Below, piece by piece: positions 29,090 to 38,028 of a DNA stretch of 64,000 bases. The notes beneath the pieces are model-generated. The model was not told where the DNA came from. It ran no database searches and saw only the letters and a program-made list of their open reading frames with translations. Where the stretch lies: assembly GCF_024213665.1 (NCBI RefSeq), contig NZ_JANAVP010000026.1, forward strand, positions 1-64,000. Reading direction: 5' to 3'. Numbering within the stretch: the stretch's first letter is position 1; every line of letters begins with the position of its first letter. A program made the position numbers and the translations under genes. Source of the DNA: Streptomyces sp. A3M-1-3. GTDB lineage: Bacteria; Actinomycetota; Actinomycetes; Streptomycetales; Streptomycetaceae.

Positions 29090-29791
29090 ATGCCGTCGAT
29101 GGAAGAGCTCATGGAACTGCTCGACCCCGCCACCACCGCCCTCCTGACCGTCGAGTGCCAGCAGGGTGTGGTGGGTGAAGACAGCGCGCTGCCCGAACTC
29201 GCCAAGGAGGCGCGCACCTCAGGCGCGCTCGCGCGGGTCGCCCGCCTGGTCGCGGGCGCGCACCTGGTGGGCGTACAGGTCCTGCACGCGGTCGCGGAGC
29301 GGCGGCCCGACGGCCGGGGGGCCAGCCGCAACGCCCGGCTCTTCCGGGCCGCGGAACGGCTTCCGGTCCAGCAGTTGTCCGGAACCAGGGCCGTCAGGAT
29401 CGCCGATCCGATCGAGGTGGCGGACGAAGACCTCGTCGTACGGCGGCTGCACGGTCTGGGCCCCATGGCGGGCACCGACCTCGACGCCCTGCTGCGCAAT
29501 CTTGGCTGCCGTACGCTCATCGTCACCGGCGTGTCCGCGAACGTCGCCGTCCCCAACACCGTCTTCGACGCCGTCAACCTCGGATACACGGTGGTCGTGC
29601 CGTCCGACGCCATCGCGGGGGTGCCTGCCGACTACACCCCCGCGATGATCCGGAACACCCTTGCCCTTGTCGCCACCATCACCACGACCGAGGACGTCAT
29701 GGCCTGCTGGACGCGACCGCGCCGCGCGGCGCCCGGCCCCCGGGATGCTCCTACAAGGTCACAAGCGCCCGTCCGGCCGCGTGCGTGGTGA
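29090..29791 (+). CDS. Isochorismatase-fold protein with altered catalytic residues
   Basis: A 233-residue protein of the cysteine-hydrolase/isochorismatase family (FDAVNLGYTVVVPSDAIAG, AGTDLDALLRNLG). The usual Asp-Lys-Cys triad is changed. The first strand reads LLTVECQQG (Glu for Asp), the Lys position reads VRRLHG (Arg), and the GVxTNxCV loop reads GVSANVAV (no Cys). It may be non-catalytic or use different chemistry. The ATG at 29090 follows GGGGGAG. The tail beyond residue 205 is basic and disordered. Confidence 0.82.
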   Translation: MPSMEELMELLDPATTALLTVECQQGVVGEDSALPELAKEARTSGALARVARLVAGAHLVGVQVLHAVAERRPDGRGASRNARLFRAAERLPVQQLSGTRAVRIADPIEVADEDLVVRRLHGLGPMAGTDLDALLRNLGCRTLIVTGVSANVAVPNTVFDAVNLGYTVVVPSDAIAGVPADYTPAMIRNTLALVATITTTEDVMACWTRPRRAAPGPRDAPTRSQAPVRPRAW

Positions 29792-29889
29792 CGCCCGGCG
29801 GGCCGACAAATCCCAGGCAGGACAGTCGAGACGTCCGTCAGGCGGAGGGTCAGACCCACCGGCAGTGTCACCACGTCACATCCTCACTT

Positions 29890-30348
29890 TCAGGCGAGCT
29901 TGATCGCGTCGCCCTCCACGACGATCGAGGCCGCGGGCAGCCCCTGCGTGGCAGGTCCCGCCTTGACCGAGCCGTCCGTGGCGTCGAACTTGCTGCCGTG
30001 GCAGGGGCAGTTGATCGTCCCGTCCGCGATGTCCTTCACCGCGCAGCCCTGATGGGTGCACTTGGACGAGAACGCCTTGAACTGTCCCGCCGTGGGCTGG
30101 GTGACCACCACACCCTGGTCGGCGAAGACTTTGCCGCCGCCCTCGGGGATGTCGGCGGTCTTGGCCAGCTCGGTACCGGTACCCGCCCCGGCGCCACTCC
30201 CGCTCTCGGCCGGTTTCTGGGACCCGCCGTACGAGGAGTCGTCCGAACCCCCGCACGCGGTCAACGCGGCGGCGAGCCCGGCGGCACCCACAGCGGCGAC
30301 GACGGTACGGCGGCACAGCACCAGCTCGGGCACCTGTGATCCGGTCAT
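29890..30348 (-). CDS. Rieske [2Fe-2S] lipoprotein
   Basis: A 152-residue exported protein starting at ATG 30348. A twin-arginine-type leader (CRRTVVAAVGAAGLAAA) ends in a lipobox (LTAC). A Ser/Gly linker and a Rieske domain follow, with both cluster motifs intact (CTHQGC, CPCHGS). It is likely anchored outside the membrane as an electron carrier. No partner oxidoreductase is adjacent. Confidence 0.92.
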   Translation of the reverse strand: MTGSQVPELVLCRRTVVAAVGAAGLAAALTACGGSDDSSYGGSQKPAESGSGAGAGTGTELAKTADIPEGGGKVFADQGVVVTQPTAGQFKAFSSKCTHQGCAVKDIADGTINCPCHGSKFDATDGSVKAGPATQGLPAASIVVEGDAIKLA

Positions 30349-30468
30349 GGTGGCTTCCCTTTCCACGGCCGGCCCTCGTACGGCCGGTTCGCGATGTTGT
30401 ACGAGCGGCCGTGGCGGGCCGTTCAAACGCCCGGGAAGTTCTTCGGCAGGTCCCAGTAACCTGGTCGG

Positions 30469-30594
30469 ATGCTCTCCGAAGTCATCGCGACCCGCTACGT
30501 CACGCCGTTGCGTGAGGGCGGCTCGCTCCCCGGCATTGTCGAGGCCGACGATCTCGGTACGTACGTCATGAAGTTGTCTACATGGTGGCGCTGA
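30469..30594 (+). pseudogene. 5' fragment of a HipA-like kinase gene, cut by the island
   Basis: An ATG at 30469 begins MLSEVIATRYVTPLREGG and continues to YVMK. This is the N-terminus of a conserved Streptomyces HipA-family kinase-like protein, whose next residues normally begin a FTGAGQG-like segment. Here similarity stops after codon 35 (30573) and seven unrelated codons lead to a TGA at 30592-30594. The break is abrupt, not a simple frameshift. It marks the junction between chromosome and inserted DNA. The rest of the gene is not in the window. Confidence 0.8.
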
Positions 30595-31105
30595 CCTGCG
30601 GCGATGCGGCTTTGCTGGTCTCTGACCTGCGCGGATGAGTCTTTCAGCGTCGTTCAGAATCGTGCCGCGTTATGCAGTCGAATCTCCCCACGCGCTCCCC
30701 AGCGCCGCCCATACTCCCCAGATTCTCCCCAAGCTGGACCGTTTGGTGGGCAGGTTCGCCGCGGTAGCCAGTCTGTCCGACGGGTTGTAGTAGGCACGCT
30801 GAGTGACTGCAGCAGATTGGCCAGGGGAGGAGGTCCCAGCAAGTTCTTCGTCTGCTGGTGGTACATCCTTTATGGCGTCGTGAACAGGGAAAATGAGGGT
30901 TGGGCCGGCTGCGAATGGAGGCCGGTCCGCGCATGGCCCGGACCTTGGCCTTGATTGAGATGGTGGGTGTGCCGGCCTGGACAGCGGTCCTCCACCGGGG
31001 TGGGCTCAGGGATGACCGAGGATCACAACCGGCGTTGGAACAGCATTGCCTGGCGCGAGCCAGTGGGGCAACTTGGAAACGGTGCCGCAACTATCGGCTG
31101 CGATG
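30595..31105. other. Left island edge, non-coding
   Basis: About 500 bases with no convincing gene. They hold a copy of CTGACCTGCG at 30591-30600 and a longer copy at 30622-30690, related to a sequence at 38029. Three short CTCCCC-type repeats (30684-30725) follow. This could be part of an attachment or recombination region. Confidence 0.5.
30622..30690 (+). repeat. Direct repeat A (pair with 38029-38095)
   Basis: About 68 bases sharing an interrupted pattern with repeat B: CTGACCTGC, ATG, GTCTTTC, TTCA, TCGTG, CGCGTT, ATGCAG and a TCCC run in the same order and orientation. By eye, roughly three quarters of positions agree. The pair flanks the kinase and Gabija genes. Confidence 0.55.
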
Positions 31106-33211
31106 TCATGGGCGGCCGTCCGTGGGCAGGCAGTCGCCGGAGGCGAAGAGCTGGGGCCATGCACTGTTTCCCTGGTAGGCAGCGATGGTCCAGTGGGTGT
31201 AGTTCCAGTGCTTGTTGGTGTTGTACTCGGCGAGCAGCTTGGGGCAGGCCGTTTTGGCGACGACTTCCTGGAAGTGGGATTGCTGGGCGCGGCCGGAGAG
31301 GGCGCCTGAGCCGTCCCAGGCCCACACGTACATCATCCTTTCGACGGGGTCGAAGCCGAGGGTGATGGCGTCGTCGCGGTCGAAGGGTTCCAGGCCGTAG
31401 CCTTCGGCGACGCGTGTGTTCCAGGCTGTGGTGATCGCCTTGACCGTGTCGCCGGCGACACGGATTTCGTTCTTGTCGCCGCTGGGCAGCCCGGCGGTGA
31501 CGATGCCTTCGTCCGTGCCCTGGCGTCGTCCGGCTTCCCCGGCGTAGCAGCCGTCGGTGGCGCTGCCGAAGCCGAGGATGGTGGCCTCGTCCTGGCCGTC
31601 GTAGTCCTTCCAGTAGACGGAGAACCGGCCGTACTGCCAGCTGGTCGGCGCGTCCTTGAGCCGGTGGGCTAGGGTGACGCAGGCGGCCATCTCGCCTGCC
31701 CGGCGGAAGACTTCTTTGTAGTCGTCGGTCAGGGTGGAGATCGGGCCACCGGTCACCATCACGGTCTGCGCCTGCCGGTTGAACGTCACCGTGGGAGTCA
31801 TGAAGGACATGTCCTTCGTGGTGAGCATGGCTGTCACCTGATCGACGATGGCGGCCGCGACCTCCTGCTCGGCTGTGCCGTCGGCGTCCCGGCTGGCGCG
31901 CCACTCGCCGGGGACGGGCTGGGTCTCGTCGTCCGCGCGGGTGAAGGCGGGATCGGCCACGTCGGCGAGCGGGTCGGCGGGGACGGGGACGGTACGCGGG
32001 TCGGTTGCCGCCTGGCCGGTCGGCTCTGTGCCGGGTACGGCGGAGGGCGTCCGACTGGATGCCGTACCGGAGTCATGAACGCCCGTGGACGCCGCTGAGG
32101 CGGCTGTTTCGGAACCGCTGGTCGTATCCGTGTCACTCCCGTCATGGCGGAAGGCCAGCACGCCGCCCGCACTCGCGCCGACGACGGCTGCCGCGACCAG
32201 GACGGCGACAACGGCCTGGCGCCGGGAGGATCTTCCAGGAGGGGCGGATGCGGGCAGGGGCCAGGACGGGTCGTCCGGGGCGGGTATCGACCACTGCGCG
32301 GTGGCCAACTCCCTGACGAGTATCGGGTTGTTGCCCGCTTCTGCCACCGCGTGGCCGTTGAGCAGCTGGGTGGACTCCGCGGCCAGCAGCCGTGCGCAGG
32401 CTTCTGCGGCTTCGGCGGCGGCCGGCCGCTCGGCGGGTTCCTTGGCGAGGGCTTGCTCCAGGACATCCTTGAGTGCCTCGGGGATGCCGTCGAGATCCGG
32501 TCTGCCCGACGTGACGCGGTAGGCCACTGCTTCGAGAGTGCCAGTGCCGAAGGGGAGTCGGCCGGTCGTCGCATAGGCCACGAGCGCGCCCCAGGCGAAC
32601 AGGTCACCCTCCGCCGCGGTGACGCCGCTGCGATAGTGCTCGGGGCTGATCCAGCCCGGGGTGCCAGTCAGTACGCCGGTGCGCGTGACGCTGGTGCCGT
32701 CGGCGGCATGCGCGATGCCGAAGTCCAGTACGCGCGGGCCGGCTTGGGTCAGCAGCACGTTCTGCGGCTTGACGTCCCGGTGCACGACGCCAGCGGAATG
32801 GATCGCCGCGAGGGCTTGCGCGGTGCCGGTAGCGAAGGCGTAAAGGGTGCCGTCGGTCAGCGGTCCGTGGGCGGCCAGGTGCTGGGCCAGGGTGGGGCCC
32901 GGGGCGTAGGCGGTCGCCAGCCAAGGGGCGTCGGCATCGGGGTCGGCCGCCAGGAGCGGAAGCAGGAACGGGCCCTGAACCTGGGCGGAAAGCCGAACCT
33001 CACGGCGGAACCGGGCCCGGAACTCCGGATCCCCCGCTTGCAGGGGATGGATCAACTTCACCGCCACCCGGTCCCCACCGTCCGTGAGCGCGGCATACAC
33101 GGTTCCCATGCCGCCCGCACCGAGTCGGCCGACCACACGGTAGGGGCCGACACGGGAAGGATCACCGGGGCGAGCGGGCTGGATCCGCCCGACGGAACCA
33201 GCAGCGCTCAC
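31106..33211 (-). CDS. Membrane serine/threonine protein kinase with extracellular C-terminal domain
   Basis: A 701-residue Hanks-type kinase. It has a glycine loop GAGGMGTVY (31-39), Lys52 in VAVKLIH, the catalytic loop HRDVKPQN (Asp146), DFG at 163-165 and the activation segment TGTPGWISPEH. One transmembrane helix spans about 333-353, then a Ser/Thr-rich stalk and an external domain of about 300 residues that I do not recognise. The GTG start is at 33211. It lies in the same orientation, 89 bases downstream of gajB, and could belong to the defence cluster or be separate cargo. Confidence 0.92.
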   Translation of the reverse strand: MSAAGSVGRIQPARPGDPSRVGPYRVVGRLGAGGMGTVYAALTDGGDRVAVKLIHPLQAGDPEFRARFRREVRLSAQVQGPFLLPLLAADPDADAPWLATAYAPGPTLAQHLAAHGPLTDGTLYAFATGTAQALAAIHSAGVVHRDVKPQNVLLTQAGPRVLDFGIAHAADGTSVTRTGVLTGTPGWISPEHYRSGVTAAEGDLFAWGALVAYATTGRLPFGTGTLEAVAYRVTSGRPDLDGIPEALKDVLEQALAKEPAERPAAAEAAEACARLLAAESTQLLNGHAVAEAGNNPILVRELATAQWSIPAPDDPSWPLPASAPPGRSSRRQAVVAVLVAAAVVGASAGGVLAFRHDGSDTDTTSGSETAASAASTGVHDSGTASSRTPSAVPGTEPTGQAATDPRTVPVPADPLADVADPAFTRADDETQPVPGEWRASRDADGTAEQEVAAAIVDQVTAMLTTKDMSFMTPTVTFNRQAQTVMVTGGPISTLTDDYKEVFRRAGEMAACVTLAHRLKDAPTSWQYGRFSVYWKDYDGQDEATILGFGSATDGCYAGEAGRRQGTDEGIVTAGLPSGDKNEIRVAGDTVKAITTAWNTRVAEGYGLEPFDRDDAITLGFDPVERMMYVWAWDGSGALSGRAQQSHFQEVVAKTACPKLLAEYNTNKHWNYTHWTIAAYQGNSAWPQLFASGDCLPTDGRP

Positions 33212-33300
33212 AGATTGTCCGATCGATCAGTGCGGGGAGGGGTGTGAGGCTGGATGGTATCTGTCTCTGCGGATCGGCTCGTAGGGGCCTGCCTACGCTT

Positions 33301-34935
33301 CTATGGATGGATAACGCCAGAGCTGAACCAGCCGCGTGCGGTGGCCTCTGCCTCTTCAGGTAGATCGTCGAGGAAGACCACGGCCAGGCCGTGTTGGGCT
33401 CGTGAGCAGCTGACGTAGAAGAGGTTGCGCGAGCGCTGGGAGCGGTCCGCGGAGTCGGTGCCCGCGAGCATTTTGCTGATGCTGTACATGTTCCAGAGGC
33501 GGTCGTCGGTGACGACGACAACATTCTCGAACTCGTCGCCCTTGACACCGTGTTGGGTTGAGAACGGGGTCTGCTCGTCGATGAAGCGTGTGACGCTGAT
33601 GACCTCTTGGTAGGACAGTTCGCGAAGGCCGTTTGAGAAGTCGGCTCGCCGCTGGCCCCGCTCATCCAGGTCTGTCGCGTTCCTTCGTCGTTCGAGTTCC
33701 TTGAGTTTTCCGGGCATGGCAAGGACGTGGCCGTCGGCCATGAGGTCCAGCACGTCGCCGATTGTTCCGGTCTCACGGACGGTGTTGAGTGTGCGGATCG
33801 CTTGGCTGATGCTCCGTTTGTGGCTGTGCTTGGTGATGCGGGTTCTGCCTTGGCCCAGCAGGCTGGTCAGTTCCGCGAAGTCGTTGTTGTGGTAGGCCGC
33901 GCATAGTGCCTCGATGCGCGTCAGGTACTGGATGTAGGGCTCGTTGCGGGCCATGAGGTCATCGGGTCCGTAGCGGCTTACGCGTCGGTACTGCTCTAGC
34001 AGGTTCGGGTACGCCAGCGTGCCCGCGATCCCGCGGTGGGTGAGCATGAGGTACTTGGTGTTCTCCTGTGTCCAGCCTCTTTCTGCGAGCGCAGTGAGTG
34101 CCACTTCGAGCCGTTGAGGGCCAGCCGCGGTGCTGGCGTTGAGGAACAGGTACACCTCGCCCTGTTGCCGCTCTCCGACGGCCTTCTGGATCAGCTCGGG
34201 CCGCATCTTGTTGAGTACTTCGACGACGGGCGGCGAACACCGGTAGTTCTCGTGCTTGGTGATTGGCTTGAGCTTGGGGTGGGTCACCGTCCCCACGCCC
34301 GATGGGTAGATCTTCTGCATGGAGTCGCCGAAGAGACCGACGACGCATGCTTCCCTGCCCGTGCCCGCCAGGTGGTCCAGCAGCAGCTTGAGCGTCTTCG
34401 GCGACGTGTCCTGGTACTCGTCGACGAAGATGAACGGGAACCGGCTGACGATGATCCGCGCGAGTTTGGGATGAGCTTCGACGAGGCGGAGCGAGAGCGC
34501 GATGACTTCGTCGTGGGAGATGCGGCCCTCGCTCAGCTTCCTTCCTCGATCGGAGTACTCGACGACGGGGGGTGCGGTGAGCTCGCTGAGGTCTTCGGGC
34601 TTCTTCAGCGTCTCGTTGTAGGCGAGGACGTGCTCCCAGAGTTCACGCTGGTACCGCTGGATGACACTCCAGAGGAATTCATGGATAGTACCCACGGCCA
34701 TCAGCGGGTCAGCCGAGATACGCTCGATGATCTTCCTCTTGGCGACGTTGGTGTACGTGATGCACGCGATGCGCCGGCCGTTCGCCTCCAGCTGGGCGCG
34801 ATGGCGGTTGAGGAGAAACTGCAGGGCCTTGACGAGGGTGGTGGTCTTGCCTGCGCCGGCGCCGGCCTCTACGAGGAAGCTCCGGCGGGCCTCCAGTTCT
34901 TCGATGACAGCTTCAAGGGTGTCTACGCGAGCCAC
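33301..34935 (-). CDS. gajB: Gabija protein GajB (UvrD/Rep-like helicase)
   Basis: A 544-residue superfamily-1 helicase-like NTPase with Walker A GAGAGKT (25-31), Walker B VDEYQDTS (171-178), NYRCSPPVV, and C-terminal motifs VKGDEFENVVVV and FYVSCSRAQ. It starts at GTG 34935 inside the end of the OLD-family gene (13-base overlap), so the two are translationally coupled. OLD nuclease plus UvrD-like helicase in this order defines Gabija. There GajB is thought to sense DNA ends and activate GajA. Confidence 0.9.
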   Translation of the reverse strand: MARVDTLEAVIEELEARRSFLVEAGAGAGKTTTLVKALQFLLNRHRAQLEANGRRIACITYTNVAKRKIIERISADPLMAVGTIHEFLWSVIQRYQRELWEHVLAYNETLKKPEDLSELTAPPVVEYSDRGRKLSEGRISHDEVIALSLRLVEAHPKLARIIVSRFPFIFVDEYQDTSPKTLKLLLDHLAGTGREACVVGLFGDSMQKIYPSGVGTVTHPKLKPITKHENYRCSPPVVEVLNKMRPELIQKAVGERQQGEVYLFLNASTAAGPQRLEVALTALAERGWTQENTKYLMLTHRGIAGTLAYPNLLEQYRRVSRYGPDDLMARNEPYIQYLTRIEALCAAYHNNDFAELTSLLGQGRTRITKHSHKRSISQAIRTLNTVRETGTIGDVLDLMADGHVLAMPGKLKELERRRNATDLDERGQRRADFSNGLRELSYQEVISVTRFIDEQTPFSTQHGVKGDEFENVVVVTDDRLWNMYSISKMLAGTDSADRSQRSRNLFYVSCSRAQHGLAVVFLDDLPEEAEATARGWFSSGVIHP

Positions 34936-36926
34936 TGAAGTCCTTCGGCGATGTAGCGGGGAACGGTCCAGCCGTCCAGAAGCATGACGTCGAACGCGAA
35001 GTCCGTCTTGTGGTCGCTGAGGTGATTCGCGATATCGAAGGCTTTGGTTTCGATATCGTCGCGGGTGGGGTCGGCCGGTACTTCCGTGAGGAAAGCTCTC
35101 TTCAGGGCCAACTGCGTGAAGTCCCGGGCGAGGACGTCGGCGTTGGCGATGATGAAAGCGTCTTCGAAACTACGCGCGCACGTCCCCGCTTCTCGCTCGG
35201 GAATCTGGTAGGCAACGCGGACCTGGCCTTGCTCCTTGTCGGCCGGGAACGTTGCGAGCAGCCCGGCGATGGTTGACTTTCCGGGGAGCCACTTCTTCAG
35301 CGTCGAGTTCGCCGTGACGGGCAGGCCACTGTCGGGTGGACACGACTTCTGGTGCTTGGGGCAGACCGAATCGATGTCGGTGATGACGAGTGTCTTCACG
35401 TTCAGGAAGGCCAGCAACTCCCTGAACCGGACTGCGTAGGCGTCACCCACCTCGATCACGGACACGTACTGGTGCAAGAGGTCGGGGGCGCACCGGCGCA
35501 CCATCTCGGGCAGGAGCAGCCGTTCGGCGGTGCCCTCGATCAGGATCACCTTGTCGGCGAAGAACATGTCACACCGGTGCAGCACCATGTACTGGCGCAG
35601 GAATCGCAGAGTCTCATCGCCCTGCGGGGTTGCCTTGACCGCGGCCTGGAAGGTGGAGAGGTCTTTGACCTTGCCATCCGGCTCGGAGCGGTCGAAGTAC
35701 CGCACGGTATGAAACCCGCCGCTGGCGACGATGTGGGAAGAGTGCGTGGTGATGACCACCTGCACCTCCCACGGAGCCTTGCGCTTGATGAACTCCTGGA
35801 TGTTCTTGATGAAGACCTCCTGCATCTGGGGATGCAGGTGTGCCTCCGGCTCCTCGATGAACAGCACCTGCAGCGCCGGCTTCGGGGCAGCACGCTCGTA
35901 AGCCTGGTGGAAGCTGATGATCTGCAGGATGGTGAAGATCAGCTTGCTGTAGCCCAGTCCGTTGTGGCCTTCGGGAAGGTGGAAGTCCCCGTCTCCGGAC
36001 GGATACTGCAGCCGTGTACTGCCCTTGAGGATGCCCGTGCCCTCCATGAGAGACACGATGCGGGGCTTTTCGACGGGTGTGATGGTCCCGACTCCGAAAC
36101 TGCGCAGGTCCTCGAAGACTGGGTCGAACAGCGATTCGTAGCCGGTGTCGAGCTCCATTGATGCGGCAGCGAGGGCATCCTCGATGCGCTCGACACTCTG
36201 GTGGCGGCCTTCAGGACCGCTCTTGACCTTGTAGTAGGTCTCGAACGTCTTAGACAGGGTGCGGGCCTTGTCTCCCGGTGTGTCGTCGACCTTCGTCTGC
36301 GCGTAGACGAATTTGACCGAGATGATCGCCTGCGCGGCACTGCGTTTGATTTCCTTCGTCATCTTCTCGTCCACCGGGCTGACTGCCCGATAGACGGGCG
36401 CGAAGTAGTCCGAGAAGTTCTTGCGCAGCCACTTGATGGGATCGGACTTCCGCCGCTGGCTTGCGGTCCAGAAGCCCTTGAGGAAGTCGTGCGGCCGTGA
36501 TGCCTCCAGCGCGGCTTCGATCTTGACCGTGAAGCAGGCGTCGTCGAGGTCCAGGATCACGTCGGTCAGCGGAGCGAGGTCATCGTCTTCGTCATACTCG
36601 ATCGTGAGTCCCAGCCGGATGGACGGCACGAGTTCGTATGCCTTCGCCAGCAGGCTCTCACGGGTCTCCTGATCGCCTTCGGCCGCATGTCCCTGCGCCT
36701 CGCCGAAAATCTGTAGTGCCTGGTCGATGTCACCAATCCGGCAGGTGGAGAAGTCCTCCAGCATGAACCGTGTGTCGTCCTCGCCGAGGAACTTCTCGAA
36801 GAGGTTGACGAACGATGTCTTGCCGCTGTTGTTGCGCCCCACGACGAGCGTGGTCTCCAGATCAATCCGCACATCAGCCTTGTCCAGGGCGCGGAAATTG
36901 ATCACTTCGGCATGGGTCAGCTGCAT
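34923..36926 (-). CDS. gajA: Gabija protein GajA (OLD-family ATPase-TOPRIM nuclease)
   Basis: A 667-residue protein. The N-terminal ABC-type ATPase has Walker A VGRNNSGKT (29-37) and a long insertion, with a family block LFIEEPEAHLHPQMQEVF near residue 355. A C-terminal TOPRIM nuclease has the acidic motifs LIEGTAERLLLPEM (about 460) and VITDIDSV (about 515). The ATG at 36926 follows GGGAG. Gabija GajA nicks DNA when nucleotide pools drop during phage attack. At 667 residues it is somewhat longer than the well-studied B. cereus protein. Confidence 0.9.
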   Translation of the reverse strand: MQLTHAEVINFRALDKADVRIDLETTLVVGRNNSGKTSFVNLFEKFLGEDDTRFMLEDFSTCRIGDIDQALQIFGEAQGHAAEGDQETRESLLAKAYELVPSIRLGLTIEYDEDDDLAPLTDVILDLDDACFTVKIEAALEASRPHDFLKGFWTASQRRKSDPIKWLRKNFSDYFAPVYRAVSPVDEKMTKEIKRSAAQAIISVKFVYAQTKVDDTPGDKARTLSKTFETYYKVKSGPEGRHQSVERIEDALAAASMELDTGYESLFDPVFEDLRSFGVGTITPVEKPRIVSLMEGTGILKGSTRLQYPSGDGDFHLPEGHNGLGYSKLIFTILQIISFHQAYERAAPKPALQVLFIEEPEAHLHPQMQEVFIKNIQEFIKRKAPWEVQVVITTHSSHIVASGGFHTVRYFDRSEPDGKVKDLSTFQAAVKATPQGDETLRFLRQYMVLHRCDMFFADKVILIEGTAERLLLPEMVRRCAPDLLHQYVSVIEVGDAYAVRFRELLAFLNVKTLVITDIDSVCPKHQKSCPPDSGLPVTANSTLKKWLPGKSTIAGLLATFPADKEQGQVRVAYQIPEREAGTCARSFEDAFIIANADVLARDFTQLALKRAFLTEVPADPTRDDIETKAFDIANHLSDHKTDFAFDVMLLDGWTVPRYIAEGLQWLA

Positions 36927-37368
36927 CGCACTCCCGACATCGGTCCCAACCCCCGCTCACGGGGCGGCGTATGCCTACGACCACCGGGAGCCAGAGCATT
37001 ATCTGATACTGAAGGGACAGAGGCTCCTGTATGGCTCACAGTGGTCAATGATGCGTCAGAATACGTCTGTTCCGATCAGCATCGATCGACGTTCTGGGCG
37101 TGCCCCAACTGCTCGGCCGTTGCACGGTGGGCGACGCGAACACAACGGGGCGGCGACCGACTCGGGCTTGTCCCGGAACCGTGTACCAGGTGCGCGCAGT
37201 CGCACGGCCCGACCTTGCTGGGATTCATGCTGATCGAGGCGATGGTGTGGCACTTCCATAGGTGCGGCGGATCCTGTTCCCGGCCATCGGGCGAGGTGCT
37301 GGTGCATTGCGGGATTTTCCGGGTGCCGGTCCGCAACGTTTCCCCTCGTCTTCCAGCACCCGACGCGT
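36927..37368. other. Region upstream of gajA, no firm gene
   Basis: About 440 bases. A plus-strand reading frame here contains two Cys pairs (WACPNC and PCTRC) but lacks a credible start and overlaps the gajA start region. AT-richer sequence near 36998-37015 (ATTATCTGATACTG) is the best place for a gajA promoter, though no proper -35 was found. Confidence 0.4.
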
Positions 37369-37895
37369 CATGCCGTATCGGTCATCAGGATGGGTGATGA
37401 GGATTGCCGAACGACGACGCGGACCCGTCCGAGGTTCTGGACACGGGCGAACGGAGTCGTGGGATCGCCCTGGTGCTGGCTGGTGACCCGCAGGGCCGAA
37501 AAGTAGGTGCCTGCTTCGGTGAAGGTGTGGGAGGTCTCGACCGTGAGCCTGGGCTGTGCGCCGTCCAGTCCGGTCTCGGACACGGGGTAGTCTCCGGCGC
37601 CGTCGAAGCCCCACGCCAGCGCCACCAGGGTGCCGGGCCCCGGGCGGAACGCCGACGAGGGCGGTAAGCGTAACCGGCTCCCCGACGAGGGCGGTAAGCG
37701 TAACCGGCTCCCCGACGGTGACCTCGACCCGGTGGCCGCCGCCCACGCGTACATCCGCCACTGGCTGAATTCCCTTGCGCATGGCTGTCGTTGGGGGGAT
37801 AACGATCTGGCCGTCGACCTGCTCGTAGTCGGTGCCGGCCGGTGCGGGGGCACGTGCTCGACCCAAGCGGCGAGATGGCGCAGGTCAGAAGCCAC
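37369..37895 (-). pseudogene. Frameshifted remnant of the PKD-like C-terminal part of a secreted hydrolase-type protein
   Basis: Conserved protein segments continue across two minus-strand frames. One frame gives TDYEQVDGQIVIP and VADVRVGGGHRVEVTVGEPV. The next gives LVALAWGFDGAGDYPVSETG, HTFTEAGTYFSALRVTSQHQ and QNLGRVRVVVR. The switch, near 37640, fits one extra base in a C/G run; a second switch lies near 37850. The sequence pattern is that of PKD-type beta domains appended to extracellular esterases. There is no start, signal peptide or catalytic domain. An in-frame 30-bp duplication also disturbs it. Confidence 0.7.
37652..37711 (+). repeat. Exact 30-bp tandem duplication
   Basis: The unit beginning CCGACGAGGGCGGTAAGCG occurs twice without change (37652-37681 and 37682-37711), followed by the first five bases of a third copy. 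In the decayed minus-strand gene it duplicates the ten-residue block GEPVTLTALV. A length divisible by three and perfect identity suggest a recent replication slip. Confidence 0.9.
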
Positions 37896-38028
37896 CTAAT
37901 GGCCTGACGACGCTGGGGCTTCTGCCGAAGGTGGCGGCGGGACGCAGGGGGCGAAGGAGTCCGTGGTCACTTGTCCCGGAAGAGACCAGTCAACCCTGTG
38001 ACCTGCTGCGACGAGCGATTGCAGGCTA

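Noticed and set aside
36912..37397. A plus-strand frame with two Cys pairs as a zinc-ribbon gene
   Set aside because: Its only start overlaps the gajA start region, it has no ribosome site and the composition outside the Cys pairs is not protein-like.
37652..37711. Two exact 30-bp repeats as a CRISPR start
   Set aside because: The copies are directly joined with no spacer and fall inside a decayed coding region; no cas genes are present.
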